Notes under the pieces: generated by a model
What the model was told of the DNA's origin: nothing
The model's database searches: none
The model's input: only the letters and a program-made list of their open reading frames with translations
Part shown: one piece after another, positions 1-11,122 of the stretch
Layout: every line of letters begins with the position of its first letter
How positions within the stretch are numbered: the stretch's first letter is position 1
DNA from: Prosopocoilus inquinatus
Taxonomy: Eukaryota > Arthropoda > Insecta > Coleoptera > Lucanidae
Reading direction: 5' to 3'
Assembly: GCA_036172665.1 (NCBI GenBank)
Contig: CM069870.1
Span: 28,928,001 to 28,992,000 of the forward strand
Length of the DNA stretch: 64,000 nt
Made by a program: the position numbers and the translations under genes

Positions 1-524
1 AATTCAATTGTACTAAGTATTAAATAAGTTTCACACTGTTCAAGAATAAGTAACACACAACTGTAAAGAATATTAAAAAAAAAACATCAATTCCACAAAT
101 CCAGTTGCCATCAACATTGTATTGAAATTAACAAGAATAATAGGAAATTATTTCGTGAAGCAATAGAGGAGTAAAGAAATAAATCCTAACAGTTTTTCAT
201 CGTCAGTATGCTACACAGATGAATGGAATTTTATTTTGAATAAGAAGCATATTGTACAAAATTCTTGTTATTGAATTGCAAACTTGAAATTTGACATACT
301 AAGGCGACTACATTTTTCATTTGAAATTAAAAAAATTTATTTCTATTTCAAAAGTATTAACATAATAGGAATGATTTTAACACGATAACAGTGGCCTTAA
401 TTTTATCTTTCATTTAATACCATTACCATTTTTGTATCTTTAAATGGCGAGCAGTAATCTACGGAAACGTAGTTTTCAATGGAATTTTGCTATGTTCGGG
501 TTTGAAACTTTCCACCCGGTATAA
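1..524. other. Non-genic AT-rich flank
   Basis: No open frame, splice-site pair or terminal repeat is recognisable here. The sequence is AT-rich and lies outside the duplicated segment that begins at 525. Confidence 0.5.
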
Positions 525-1332
525 GATTACAATTACTATACCTTTTAGGCAGAACGGAGTAACAGAGACTCCTGGATGCTTCGATTAGAATCCGGGCTTC
601 GAGGTTGGGTTTCACAGCATAAAACATTCACAATCTTACCCTGAGGGAGTTTTTAATGGGTTAAGTTACTATGGCAAAAACAACCGCATGGCTTAATTTT
701 GCATTCTCTAAACTCGGGATGCCTAATTGTTTTCATTAAAAAACTTCCACCACTCCTCGTTTAACTTACAGGCGTTATAAAGGTTGCCTATAACCAGGGG
801 CAACTTTAACAAATTTCAAAATTAATTTAGCACGGCGGGGAGCAGGACTTATTCGCACAGTTCTGCGGATGACGTTATTGATCTTATCCAGGTGTATGTT
901 TAGACCAATGCTTCCTGTCCAGCTCTTATCTGCTGAGAAAGTTTGTACTAAAATAAAATAGTGTTACGCAGTTAGCCCGGAACGGTTAGACGGCGTGCCT
1001 CCGACTGATTAATCTCCGATAAGTTCCGGGAAGGGACAGAATTTTCTGGCAGGTACCCGAAGAGTGCGAGAAGTGCCCGAAGAGTGCGAGATAATTCGAC
1101 GCGTTTTCTGAAGTATATTGGGCTGCCTATGTAATGGGAAGGTTGTCAAGTGATTAACAGTTTAATATCATTTAGTAAGCGAAGAATGCAAGGTAACACG
1201 AAACTATAAACGACGACATAATAAAAGTGCGATTTGTTAAACTTAGTGCTACATAGTATTTCTAGTGAATTCTATTGTGTAGACCATTGCGTCTTAATAT
1301 GATATAAAGTCTTTGCCCTTCTTAGACGACAA

Positions 1333-2700
1333 TTAAAAGAAGCAATTAAAACCGATCATAAACATATTGGATACACACAGTGCAGAGTAGTTTAAAAAAG
1401 AACGTCAAATATTTTTGGTCTTACGCTTCCTCTTTGCCTTGCCAAATGTCATATAATAATGTTACAGCAACAGACAAATATTCAATTGCCAAGCTCTTTA
1501 ATACTTATTTTTCTTGTTTTTGAAAAAGATATCCCCTCTTTAGATTATGACAATTATTTTAATTTCAATTATGCTTACCCTAATGTTCTTATTATCAATG
1601 AATTAAGTCTGTTCCCTATTAAAAATAAAATTTCTAACCGTGATGTGTACATACAAGGGGTCCGGCCTAGACAATATTCCGCCTTATTTTATCAAATCTT
1701 GTGCTGACAGCTTATCACTTCCACTTTTAATCTTATACAGTAAATCACTTGGAGAATGTAAATACTTTTCTCGATGTATGGAAAAATGCTTACATTAGTC
1801 CTATTCACACGGAAGGCCTGTAACAGATGTTAGTAATTACAGAACGATATCTAAAGTGTCGACATTTGCAAAAATTTTCTAATCGATAGTGAATGACATA
1901 ATTTACGAATCTTTTAAATATTCATTTATTCTGCAGTAGCACGGCTTCTGCAAAGGCAGGTTGACAATCTTCATTCTATCCTAGATTCTTCTGGTCAAGT
2001 CGATGTTATTTATACCGATTTTCAAAAGGCTTTTGACAAGATTAATCATCGCATTCTTCTGCAAAAACTGGACTGTACGGGTTTTCATGGAAACCTTCTC
2101 CTGGATTAAATCATATCTTTATCATAGAACACAGGCTGTGGTGATTAATGGTTGCAGATCGAACCCTGCAAAAATTTTATCTGGAGTGCCTCAGGGTTCT
2201 CATCTAAGACCTATATACTTTATTTCACACTTTTTGTAAATGGTATTAGGTATTGGAAATGTTCTAAATTTTTCCAATTTCCTGCTTTATGCTGGCAATC
2301 TTAATTTTTTTTTAGAAGTCAAATCCCTGTCTGACTGCGAAACTTTGCAATCAAACATCAATAATCTTGTGGACTATTGCTACATAAACAAACTTTTTTT
2401 AAACATCACTAAATGTAAGCATTTAATTTAGTTTTCCCAAATATATAAGGATCTTGGGGTTATTTTTGACTCGAAGTTGAGTTTTCAATATCATATAAAT
2501 TTAATAATCAGAAAAGCTTTCAAAATTTTCGGTTTTATATGTAGAATTTCCAAGCCTTTTACCGATTTACACTCCTTTATAAATCCCTTGTATTTAGTAA
2601 TTTGCAATATTGCTCCGTTATATGAACTCATTAGTATAACTTTTACAAAAGTAGAATTGAAAGTGTGCAAGAGAAATATTTAAAGTTTTTAGAATATAGA
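1333..2700 (+). pseudogene. Jockey/CR1-like non-LTR reverse transcriptase remnant
   Basis: This is a decayed copy of the RT half of a non-LTR retrotransposon ORF2. Read across several frames it gives a linker near 1335-1450, a GP-DNIPPYFIKSCADSL motif near 1660-1715, the palm motif DVIYTDFQKAFDKINH at about 2002-2050, SGVPQGS at about 2180-2200, and a thumb resembling FDSKLSFQYHINLIIRKA near 2470-2520. The YADD catalytic motif reads LLYAGN at about 2284-2300, so the catalytic aspartates are lost. Several frameshifts and stops break the frame. No endonuclease domain is visible in 525-1330. A near-identical and equally broken copy lies at 22795-24208. The family assignment rests on the GPDxIP, palm and thumb motifs. 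Confidence 0.8.
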
Positions 2701-2841
2701 AATTCTCATGAAAATCCAAGTCTCCAATTAACAGATTTTGTCATTCTTTTAATTTCATCGCGAATGATGTAGACGTTTTCCATATTAGGCTGGATAAGCT
2801 GACTTCTAGTGTGAATCAAATATTGAAATATAAGTAGACTT

Positions 2842-3076
2842 TATATACCATATATATGTAATAGTAAAGAAAGAGAATTGACCCGCAAAATAGAACGAGA
2901 TTAGTAAGTAGTACTTATCATACATCCAAAATATAATTCTTCACCTGTGTGAATGTGTAATGGTATATTCACACAGGTGAAGAATTATATTTTGGATGTA
3001 TAAGTACTACTTACTAATCTCGTTCTATTTTGCGCGTCAATTCTCTTTCTTTACTATTACATATATATGGTATATA
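2842..3076. repeat. Near-perfect inverted duplication (hairpin, ~110-bp arms)
   Basis: The left arm at 2842-2954 and right arm at 2967-3076 are reverse complements except for about one substitution and a 3-base gap, around a 12-base spacer. The paralogous place in copy 2 (about 24750-24865) holds only the right-arm orientation, so the left arm looks like a local inverted duplication specific to copy 1. Confidence 0.85.
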
Positions 3077-3741
3077 ATATGAACTTTGTATCTTTTGTGG
3101 AAACCGTTGTTGGGAGTTCGTCCTGTTAGTTTTCCGAATAATTAGAAAAAAAAAAACATCCTGTATAAAAAATTTAACAAAATCGTACTTCAAGTTCCTA
3201 ACCCATTAATTTACTTGTTTTGGTACATAATTATTACGAATAAAAAAATATTACGAATAATTGTCATGTATGGAATAAATGTCATACGGTGTCATCTCTT
3301 TTTATTATTTCTTTTAAACAATTAAAAATAAATCAATACATATTTCAGAAAAACAAGTTTATTTACACATTAAGAACAGTCAGCAAAATTTACACACACG
3401 CAAGCACATTTTATAGATACTCCTATGCAACAACATGTAACATCAAAGCCCACAACGAACAAATTTGAGTTGATACCATTATTTAGGATTGGATTACACA
3501 CCTATGCAGGTGAATTTAATAGTTGTGTAAATACTTGACGTGACTATAGGTAACGATAAAATAGTATGATACGGCCAATGGTGTCTTATGTTAAAAATCA
3601 TGTACTTTAAATTTCACCGTCGCGGATATAACTAAAATCTCAATAAGTTAAGAGTTAATTAGAAGTTAGTAACATTCAAAAACAAAATATCCTATAAAAT
3701 ATTCTACTAATCTCGAAAATTATAAACTTTTATACTTTTGG

Positions 3742-3792
3742 GGCAAGTTTTAGTTTTTGGCAAGTTTTAGTTTTTGGCAAGTTTTAGTTTTT
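3742..3792 (+). repeat. Tandem repeat, ~18-bp unit x3
   Basis: Three consecutive copies of GGCAAGTTTTAGTTTTT are visible. The counterpart in copy 2 (about 27805-27835) has only one recognisable unit, so the array expanded after duplication or contracted there. Confidence 0.8.
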
Positions 3793-3825
3793 TTGTAGCT
3801 TTCTAATATGTAGATACTATTACGT

Positions 3826-4056
3826 TTGAAAGAAATGATACCCTTGCATGCCGTTATGAACATTCAGTGGCAAGTAATTAAAATAGTACCCATTTCAACT
3901 GCTAAAAAGGTAACGAAATTGCTCGGTGGTATCATTTTAACTGAACATGATAGTACACTCATTGGTAAAATGTTTGAGGTAGAGCTAGTTGCTGGGACCA
4001 TTTTTGGTTCGAAATTCACGTCTGATTTGCACAACTATAAATTTCACGTAGTGTAA
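3826..4056 (+). other. Open stretch of unknown nature inside the duplication
   Basis: A 76-codon open frame starts at 3826 and contains KLLGGIILTEHDSTLIGK. I do not recognise a family. The matching region of copy 2 (27866-28170) carries frame-breaking changes and a 79-bp insertion, so there is no sign of coding constraint between the copies. It is probably a fragment of the repeat rather than a gene. Confidence 0.3.
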
Positions 4057-4241
4057 TAACTTCATGTTTCAATGTGCCTGTGCAAACATATAACGGTTAA
4101 TCGATAAATATATAAAACGCATTTAGTAAGTAGATAAGTAAGTTAGAAGCTCTGGACTGACTACTTAATAAAGTTTTTAGTTAAATCGTTAGTTAATTTA
4201 TTTTATGACTTTTCGACAACCGATATTGGGTGCGGTGTTTA

Positions 4242-5272
4242 GGGGCTTATTCTGTAAGTCACAACGACATTGTTCCCAAACGACAATAGTTTTTGAACGC
4301 CATATTTACCCAGTTGCATATTCTATACATAACGTTTAGAACCGACCAAAAGAGTGGTGAAATTATCGTTAAATAAAGACGGCAGAAGAGCCGTCGTTAT
4401 GTATGAGATTGTCGTTGAACTTGATATCTGAGATCAGATTGATTGTTCTAGTAATGGCTGAACATGCAGAGGCTCTACAACTAATATTAAACAGGATATT
4501 AAATGAGCTGCAAAAAAAGGTTATAATTAAAAGATTTTGTGACTGAGATTATTATATTCCTAATAAATATGTAATGTTTTTTAAATTGTTACTTCCTCTT
4601 TCATAATAATTGCAAACGACAAGAAAATGAAAGTTTAATAAAATTGTATTAGAGGATGTCAGCAATCTTTTTCTTCAGAATTTAATACAAATTCATAATT
4701 CAAATATTGAAGTTGTAATACCATTTGCTTAAGGAACAATTTTTTCTTTTGTTTTTTAATATTTGTATTCATTTCAGCTAAAATGAAGTGTAACACTGCA
4801 GTTGTTTCACTGGTAGCATCATTTTATCTCAAACTGCATTAAGTGCACTTGTTAAACTATTGTTACATTTTCTTGTAAAATGGCCAGTATTTTTAGAAAA
4901 TGTAGTTTTACTGGGAGGGCTTACTAATGGAACTGTTTTACTCCCTTTAACCTCTAAATTTCCCAAAGAAATACTGCTCTCTGTAAGCAGTCGGTTCAAT
5001 ACCCAATTCTTGAACCGGTATACCGTCAACAACCCTTCCCATGATATCTCATGATTTTTCTCGTTTTTTTTTTTAAACTAAAATGCGAAAACAATTTAAA
5101 CCGCGAAAAGGCAACTTCAAAGTGACTTTAAATTAGCAAAAAGTCGTTACGAGGTCTTTTCTGCAACGACATTTTTACAGAATATAATTTTACCTAATAT
5201 CGTTGTGAGAATCATTATAAACTTGTCTTGATTTACGACATCGCTTATAAACGACATTATAGAATAAGCCCC
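4242..5272. mobile_element. PIF/Harbinger-type DNA element, no transposase seen
   Basis: The 1031-bp element has 12-bp perfect terminal inverted repeats (GGGGCTTATTCT and AGAATAAGCCCC), and TTA flanks both ends (4239-4241, 5273-5275). A 3-bp TTA duplication is the usual PIF/Harbinger signature. The sequence just inside both ends carries related ACGACA-type motifs. No DDE transposase or convincing Myb-like second protein can be read; the short opposed open frames at 4829-5054 overlap each other and carry no motif I know. It is probably non-autonomous. Confidence 0.7.
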
Positions 5273-5275
5273 TTA

Positions 5276-7389
5276 GTCTCAAGTGTAGTGTCAAGAAATA
5301 TTAGGTAGTGTAAAATTTTATTAGTTTTTTTTTCTGTCATGTTTCGCAAGCGAGTGTTACGGTACAAGGAGTTTGCCAGTTCTAAATTCAAATTCAAAAT
5401 TCTAAAAAGTACCGGAGAACGTAACAATGCTGAAGCGACCGACACAGGAACATTTACATGTCAAAAAATATCAAGCGAAACTAGATGAGAATCATTTGGT
5501 TCCATAGTGTATTTCTCAATATGAACTGATATTAAAAAATGTTTTATTTTTTATTTTTATTTTGAAAGCACGTTCACCTGAATTAAAAAAATTCGAAAAA
5601 TGTCAACACAGCTCACATTTTCGTTTTCTTTTCATGATATGAAAATGATTTATTAGAATTAGGTTAAAATTATTTGTCGGTGGGTATGACAGTTCATAAA
5701 CATTTTTTCATAACTTTTCAAATAAAAAGGTTACAGTTAAGATTTGATGCTTTTGTTCTACTCGGTACGCATATTGGAACTTATTCATACCACCTATTAT
5801 TATTGTCCGGTCGTTAGAATTTAAACCGCGCAATGTATATTCTCCCGACCTTGAGTTATTATCAGGTTATTAGTATTACATTTGAATATTGAGGTATTAT
5901 TTTACTTACGAAGTCTGCAAAATCTTTTGGATGAAATGATGAAACTGAGTTGGCCATGAAATTATGAAACCTTGTATATGCAAGACAACAAGACATCAAA
6001 AGAATGGCAAGAACTTGAAGAAAATTAGTGATCAATCTAGTAATTTAATTGTAAAATATAAAATGAAATACTTTCTTTGCTTCACTGCTACCTTTCATTA
6101 AAAAAAGGAAGTTTTAACTTACAAAACGTGCAGATAAGGATTAATTATTCCGTTTGACAAGAATCAAATGGCTGCGGTAAAATGAAGAAAATCATGCTTC
6201 CCAATGAGCTGTTGCCTACTATGATTACGACGCACCAAAATAAACAGAGTTTATAAATACTGGACTGCTTTATAGTGTCAAAGGCGTACCGTAAATACTT
6301 ACCGCAACTAATAAATTGACGATAATAACTAAGAATTTCAACATACTGACAGAGCACGACATTTTGATTAAGTGAAATATAAATGTTCATTAGCGAAGCG
6401 GAAGAACAAAACTCCTGTGCAACTAGCTTATCCAATTACAAGATTAGTTGGCACGAAATTTAGAAACAAAAATAAAATGAGGATCGGTGTTTTCTCAGAA
6501 CATAATGGTAGTTTACAACCGGAGTTTAGAAGCAGTGAGCCGTTCTCAATTACATATCAAGGTATTTGTATTAGAAAAGAGATAGTGACCTTAATATGTG
6601 TTCGTCGATGAAATGAATTATGAGTAATTCAAGGAAATGACTGAGAAAGGACAATTCCAGTGATTCCGGTGCCAGAGGTAGCGACCGACAGCTAGCCGAA
6701 AAAACAAGAGGAACGAAGGGGATTCGGCACCTAACACTCGCACGGGCTAGATCGTAGTAAAAATTCAGAACCTTTTATTTGTAATGTAGTGATTAATATA
6801 AGTTTTAACATAATAAATTTCTATTATTACTTAACATGCAACAACACAACATCATTTTAAACATTTCAAGTGTATAACAAAAATAACGTGTCCGGTGACA
6901 CGCAGAACTTTGAGTTATCATCGTTCGACCCTATTCAATATGTTTGTAGAAACCAATGTTCATTCGTGGTATCCATAATCAAAGAAGTTTCTTGTACCAG
7001 TTTTCACAGAAACTAAATACAATAATGAAATGTACAGGTGTCTCAAAAAGGGTGTTTGGGACATTTTTTTTAAAACACAAAAATTGAAAATTTATTAACC
7101 ATTTTTCTCAGAATTCTAGTGTCTTGCCATTAATCGACACGATCAAGTCGATACCACAATTCGAGAACTGCAGGTACAGGACCGGCGCTAGGAGCCGCAT
7201 CGTACAAAAAGGTTTGGCGCCCCTACAAGTAACTAAATCATTTACTTACAAAAATGACCATAAGTAGCTAAGTTTTAATTATTTAAACTTTGAAAAAGAG
7301 CGCTCTCCACAGGCCGCTATTACTGGTAAACAAGCAAAAATCAAATAAAATTTTATTACTCATTCTTGTTCCGCAAAATAATAACAATT
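5276..7389. other. Stretch without recognisable genes
   Basis: AT-rich sequence. Small open frames at 6145-6611 are antiparallel to each other and have no motif. A segment near 7037-7240 starts with TACAGGTGTCTCAAAAAGGG and looks like the end of a DNA transposon, but I found no partner terminus. Confidence 0.4.
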
Positions 7390-7621
7390 TGCTCGACAAT
7401 AATTTTTTTTTCTTGACACTACAATTTCCAAGTTTTCCAACTGAATTCATCGAAGAAGGATTAGATTGGGGATCCTTGTGTTACCTACTTACAAGAAGTT
7501 TTTCTCCTTTGGCATTCGCTTTACAAATTGGGAAACGCAGAAAACAATTCGAAGGAGCCGGTATCAATCTATATCACAATCCGACACATAGGTGTTCTAT
7601 CTTTCACATAATTCATATGCT

Positions 7622-7712
7622 CCAAGAAAGGATTCGAACCCACACCTACATGTGGTTGTCCAGCTAAGCGTCAGACTCGTTGGCGGCAGACTCTACTAAC
7701 TATGCAACTACT
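7622..7712 (-). repeat. tRNA-derived SINE head
   Basis: Read on the minus strand, the segment has a box A-like TTGCATAGTTAG near 7706-7695 and a perfect box B GTTCGAATC near 7637-7629, spaced as in a tRNA. The 3' side does not pair with the 5' side as an acceptor stem, so it is better read as an RNA polymerase III-type SINE head than as a working tRNA gene. The body would run towards lower coordinates, to about 7390. Confidence 0.5.
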
Positions 7713-8570
7713 AACAATTTTTATTAAAGCTATTGCTGCGTTTGGGGCAAATTCAATTTGAAATATAAATTTAAAAACTTGAATAGGAGATAACTTTTCA
7801 CTTAACAATCAATCTATAAATCAATCACACAGCAAGTTCTAATATGTCTAAATCTTTGTTGTCCTGGTAACTGGCTTTGTTTAATTAATTTAATATATTT
7901 TTTATGGCCACCTCAAATTATTTTATTGATGGTATTAAAATATTTAGTCTGTGGCTGATTAAATACTTTGGTTTTCCAGGATTTCCAAATTTGATCTGTA
8001 GATCAAGGCAACTTCAAACCCTCAAACCCTCTAGAATCTAGAGAGTTTAATCAAGTTTTTACATTAAACGATCAGTAATATAATTAAATTGTTATTAAAT
8101 GCCTCAAAATTCATTTTATAACTTCTTACTACATTCAGTTTTCAAGAAAAAAGGTCTGGGATGGTTGGTCTGAAACACCTGGTATAGTGTTGTATTTTAG
8201 TTTTTAAGTGCTTCTTGCTCACTACTGACCTTACAAATTATCATTTCGCGTTTTATTTTGACAGCCTTAATTGGTTGGCCCTCAATGAACGTTAAGTGAG
8301 TGTGCATATATGGGTCACACGAAAATATTACATCATAGAACAAACTGAAAAAATGTAACTTATTACAGAGAACGATGATAGGTGATGTCATCATGCATTC
8401 AATGAAATTAATGACAATAATTTGTTTCCCACATTCAAAGAATCAGTGTGCAAATTGCCTTGACATTCGTTTAAATTCTTCGTAACAAGACACAGTTTTT
8501 TATATTTCTCTCTATTCATATTTATTCAACAGAACCATGTTCTCTTTTTATTACAAATATTAAAATTGGT

Positions 8571-8604
8571 GCTGCTGCTGCGGGTGGCCTTGCTGCTGCT
8601 GCTC
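8571..8604. repeat. GCT trinucleotide repeat, interrupted
   Basis: Two short runs of GCT triplets are separated by CGGGTGGCCTT. No flanking open frame of useful length supports a coding polyglutamine or polyalanine tract. Confidence 0.7.
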
Positions 8605-8689
8605 ATTAGTCGTTGAGATTGAGAAGGTATATGTTTGCGACACACAGAGTGTCCTAATCTACCGTTCGGGAGGCGATTTACTAGAACAA

Positions 8690-10330
8690 ACGTGGGCATA
8701 TTAATCGGAAAAGAGCCAGGTCGTAGTATCCCTTCTCTTCGACGGTTTGAATGAATCCATTAAGAAATAAATGTGATCTTATGGAAGTCACAAAAAATGT
8801 TCGTCTCGCATTGGTTATTGTGGTTAGCGCGCAGCTAATATTGCGAAGAAAGGGGATATACCCCGTCATGCTTCCCTTTCACGCCAACGTCTTTACTAGG
8901 ATATTAAAGAAAGGTAAGTAACCGTCACTTTCACATTCCAAAGTGAAACGGACGTCAGGATGTTGGGAATTAAGGTATTTCAAAGAAGCTGCCCAAAGAT
9001 TCCTTACCATGTAGCCAATTTCGAAAACATCATCAACATACCTGAACCAACGCTTGAGTTTAAGGGGGAAAGAAGTAAGGGCTTGTTGTTCAAATGCCCC
9101 CCATAGAGATGTTCGCTACTATTGAGGAGAGAGGGGAATCCATGGCTGTGCCTGACACTTGTTCGTGATATTAAACATGGAACATGGAATTAGTTGAGCT
9201 TAAACAAGATTCTGTTAAGGGAATTAAGTCCTCGAGTTGGTTGTGGGCTCTGAACAGCTGCTGGATGATTGGAATGGTGTCGGGAATTGGAACTTTGGTG
9301 AACAGAGATTCTGCATCGAAGCTGACCAGAATATCCTGCGGATCTGAAGATGTATCGTGATTTTTCCAAATGCTGGGAATTAAGGATAAAGGTTTTACTT
9401 TTCCCTGCAAATGATTTAGGGGTGTGTGCTAGATATTTGGAGACTTTATAAGTTGGTGAGTTGATTGAGCTGACTATGGGACGTAAGGGTGTAACGGGTT
9501 TGTGGATTTTAGGGAGTCCGTAAAGCTTGGGATTTCTAGAGTCACGAGGTATAAAAGTTTTTTGTGTGTCTGGAGGGATAGAAGAAGATTTTATTAGGGC
9601 CGTAATGGTGCGTTCTATACGGGAGGTAGGATTGCATCGTAAGGGTTCGTAGGCTGGGTCGTCCAATATATTATTGATTTTCTGGTGATATTCTAAACGG
9701 TATAAAACTACAGTAGCATTCGCTTTGTCTGCAGGAAATATGACTATGTCTGAGTTAGTCTTCGGGGTTTTGAGGGTTTGGAATTCAGTTTTTGTGCAGT
9801 TTGGTTTAGGAGGTTTGGTTATTTTTAGAATTCTGAAAGTTCCGTAGCGAATGGGGTTTGCAATGTGGGAAAGAAGTTTATCAAGGGTGGCGTCAACACT
9901 AGTTATGATGTCATCAATGGATAGGTATCGTTTTTGGGATGATGGCCAAATTTAGGCCGCAAATTTCGTTTTTGGTTAAGGGATTTGTTTATTACAGTGT
10001 ATTCAGGCAGGATGATGACGATTGGGTAGTTATTTGGAACCCAACTGGTTGAATTTACGAATGCGGGTATTAGTGGTTTTCGCGAGTGCGGGTGGCTTGT
10101 TCGTGGGTAAGTCTGTTTCTAAGTTGCCAGTCTGTTGGTGTGAGGGTATTGGCGAGTTTTACATGAAGAGAAAAATTGTATAAAAAAAATTGGAGAGTTG
10201 ATGTTGGGTAAATTGTATGCGTTCTCGAACCAAAGCAAAGCTGGCGCGTCGAGGTTAAGCTTGGATCTAAGAAATTTGCTACACATAGAATTAAAACAAA
10301 TACGTAATAATATATTTTATTCCACATTTT
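8690..10330 (-). pseudogene. Penelope-like element reverse transcriptase remnant
   Basis: The minus strand carries the ordered motifs of a Penelope-like retroelement RT. These are FPADKANATVVLYRLEYHQK near 9750-9690, KLYGLPKIHKPVTPLRPIV near 9530-9470, SSINSPTYKVSKYLA just after it, DILVSFDAESLFTKVP near 9335-9285, GTAMDSPLSSIVAN near 9150-9110, and the catalytic KRWFRYVDDVF near 9060-9024. A degraded downstream KHDGVYPLSSQY-like motif lies near 8860-8820. The catalytic aspartates are present, but a frameshift near 9410 and several stops kill the frame. Upstream to about 10330 an N-terminal-like stretch (LANTLTPTDWQLRNRLTHEQ) can be read. No GIY-YIG nuclease could be identified. It lies 2.1 kb beyond the 3' end of tetraspanin A. 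Confidence 0.8.
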
Positions 10331-10356
10331 AATACTCCGCCATTATCTCACCATAT

Positions 10357-11114
10357 GTATAAGCACGACCTACTAGATTTCACGAAAGGACGTCTCTATA
10401 CTGCCTGGGCAATTTACTAGTTCAAATATTTTTCTGTTGGCGCCACTTACCCAAAAAACCGGAAACGGATGTTTATCCGCAACGTCATTTTTTACTGATG
10501 TCAACTTTTTTGACAGTTTCGCGTATATGCTCAGTAAAGTATTGTTTCTTTGCCCAGGCATGGTTTTCTGGCAGTAATCGATAGACAGTACTAATTCTAC
10601 AAATTATTGAATTACGGCGGAATCTTAATTTACGGGAAAGTAGTTTGAAATTTTACACGGTAGGTACAAAATTAAAAAATCGTTTTCTTTAGTTTCCTTG
10701 CTCCAATTGCTTCTTTAGTCTTCTTTCTTCTCAGTTGGTTGCGGCTCAAAGAGGAACTCTATAATGTAACCGCACTCAGTAATTCTTAATTACCTGTCCT
10801 GTTTGACAAACATCGCTAAAGCGCGAATCACAAGTTTTTTTTTATTTTGATCCTGACTTGCTAAATTTTATGATGTAATTTCGTGCTCAAATACATTATT
10901 CTTTTCAATACAAACCATTTACTAATTATAACAAAATGGTTTTAATTAATTAGCACTGTCGCATTGATATAAATATGCATCATTTGACGTTTAAGTGTTA
11001 GAAAATTTCAATTTGGGTACCTAGCGCCAAAACGGAGAAAATTCGCACTAAATAAACAAATTGCGCGGGCCGGGCAAGAGTCTGTCTTGTGAAATCCAGT
11101 AGGTCATGTGTATA
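10357..11114. repeat. Possible inverted-repeat element
   Basis: GACCTACTAGATTTCACGA near 10366 is mirrored by its imperfect reverse complement near 11090-11107, and weaker similarity continues inward (GCAATTT near 10409 and 11062). The arms are about 50-60 bp and diverged. No target duplication is clear and nothing inside is coding. Confidence 0.4.
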
Positions 11115-11122
11115 AACATGTC

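Larger units (their letters stand above)
525..4120. repeat. Long dispersed duplication, copy 1
   Basis: This segment is collinear with 22081-28230, from the shared motif ending AATTACTATACC at the left to TATATAAAACGC at the right. It contains a dead non-LTR reverse transcriptase (about 1333-2700) followed by about 1.4 kb of non-coding sequence. Differences from copy 2 are an extra inverted arm here at 2842-2954, and the absence here of the insertions found in copy 2 at about 24210-24630, 24866-27162 and a 79-bp stretch near 28007-28086. It may be a segmental duplication or two copies of one long composite repeat; I cannot tell which from the window alone. Confidence 0.75.

Noticed and set aside
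7290..7667. 125-codon plus-strand open frame, the longest outside known elements in this part of the window.
   Set aside because: It has no motif, is low in complexity at the start, and overlaps the tRNA-like SINE head on the other strand.
8571..8604. GCT run as part of a polyglutamine- or polyalanine-coding exon.
   Set aside because: Neighbouring frames are short and interrupted, and no splice-site pair supports an exon.
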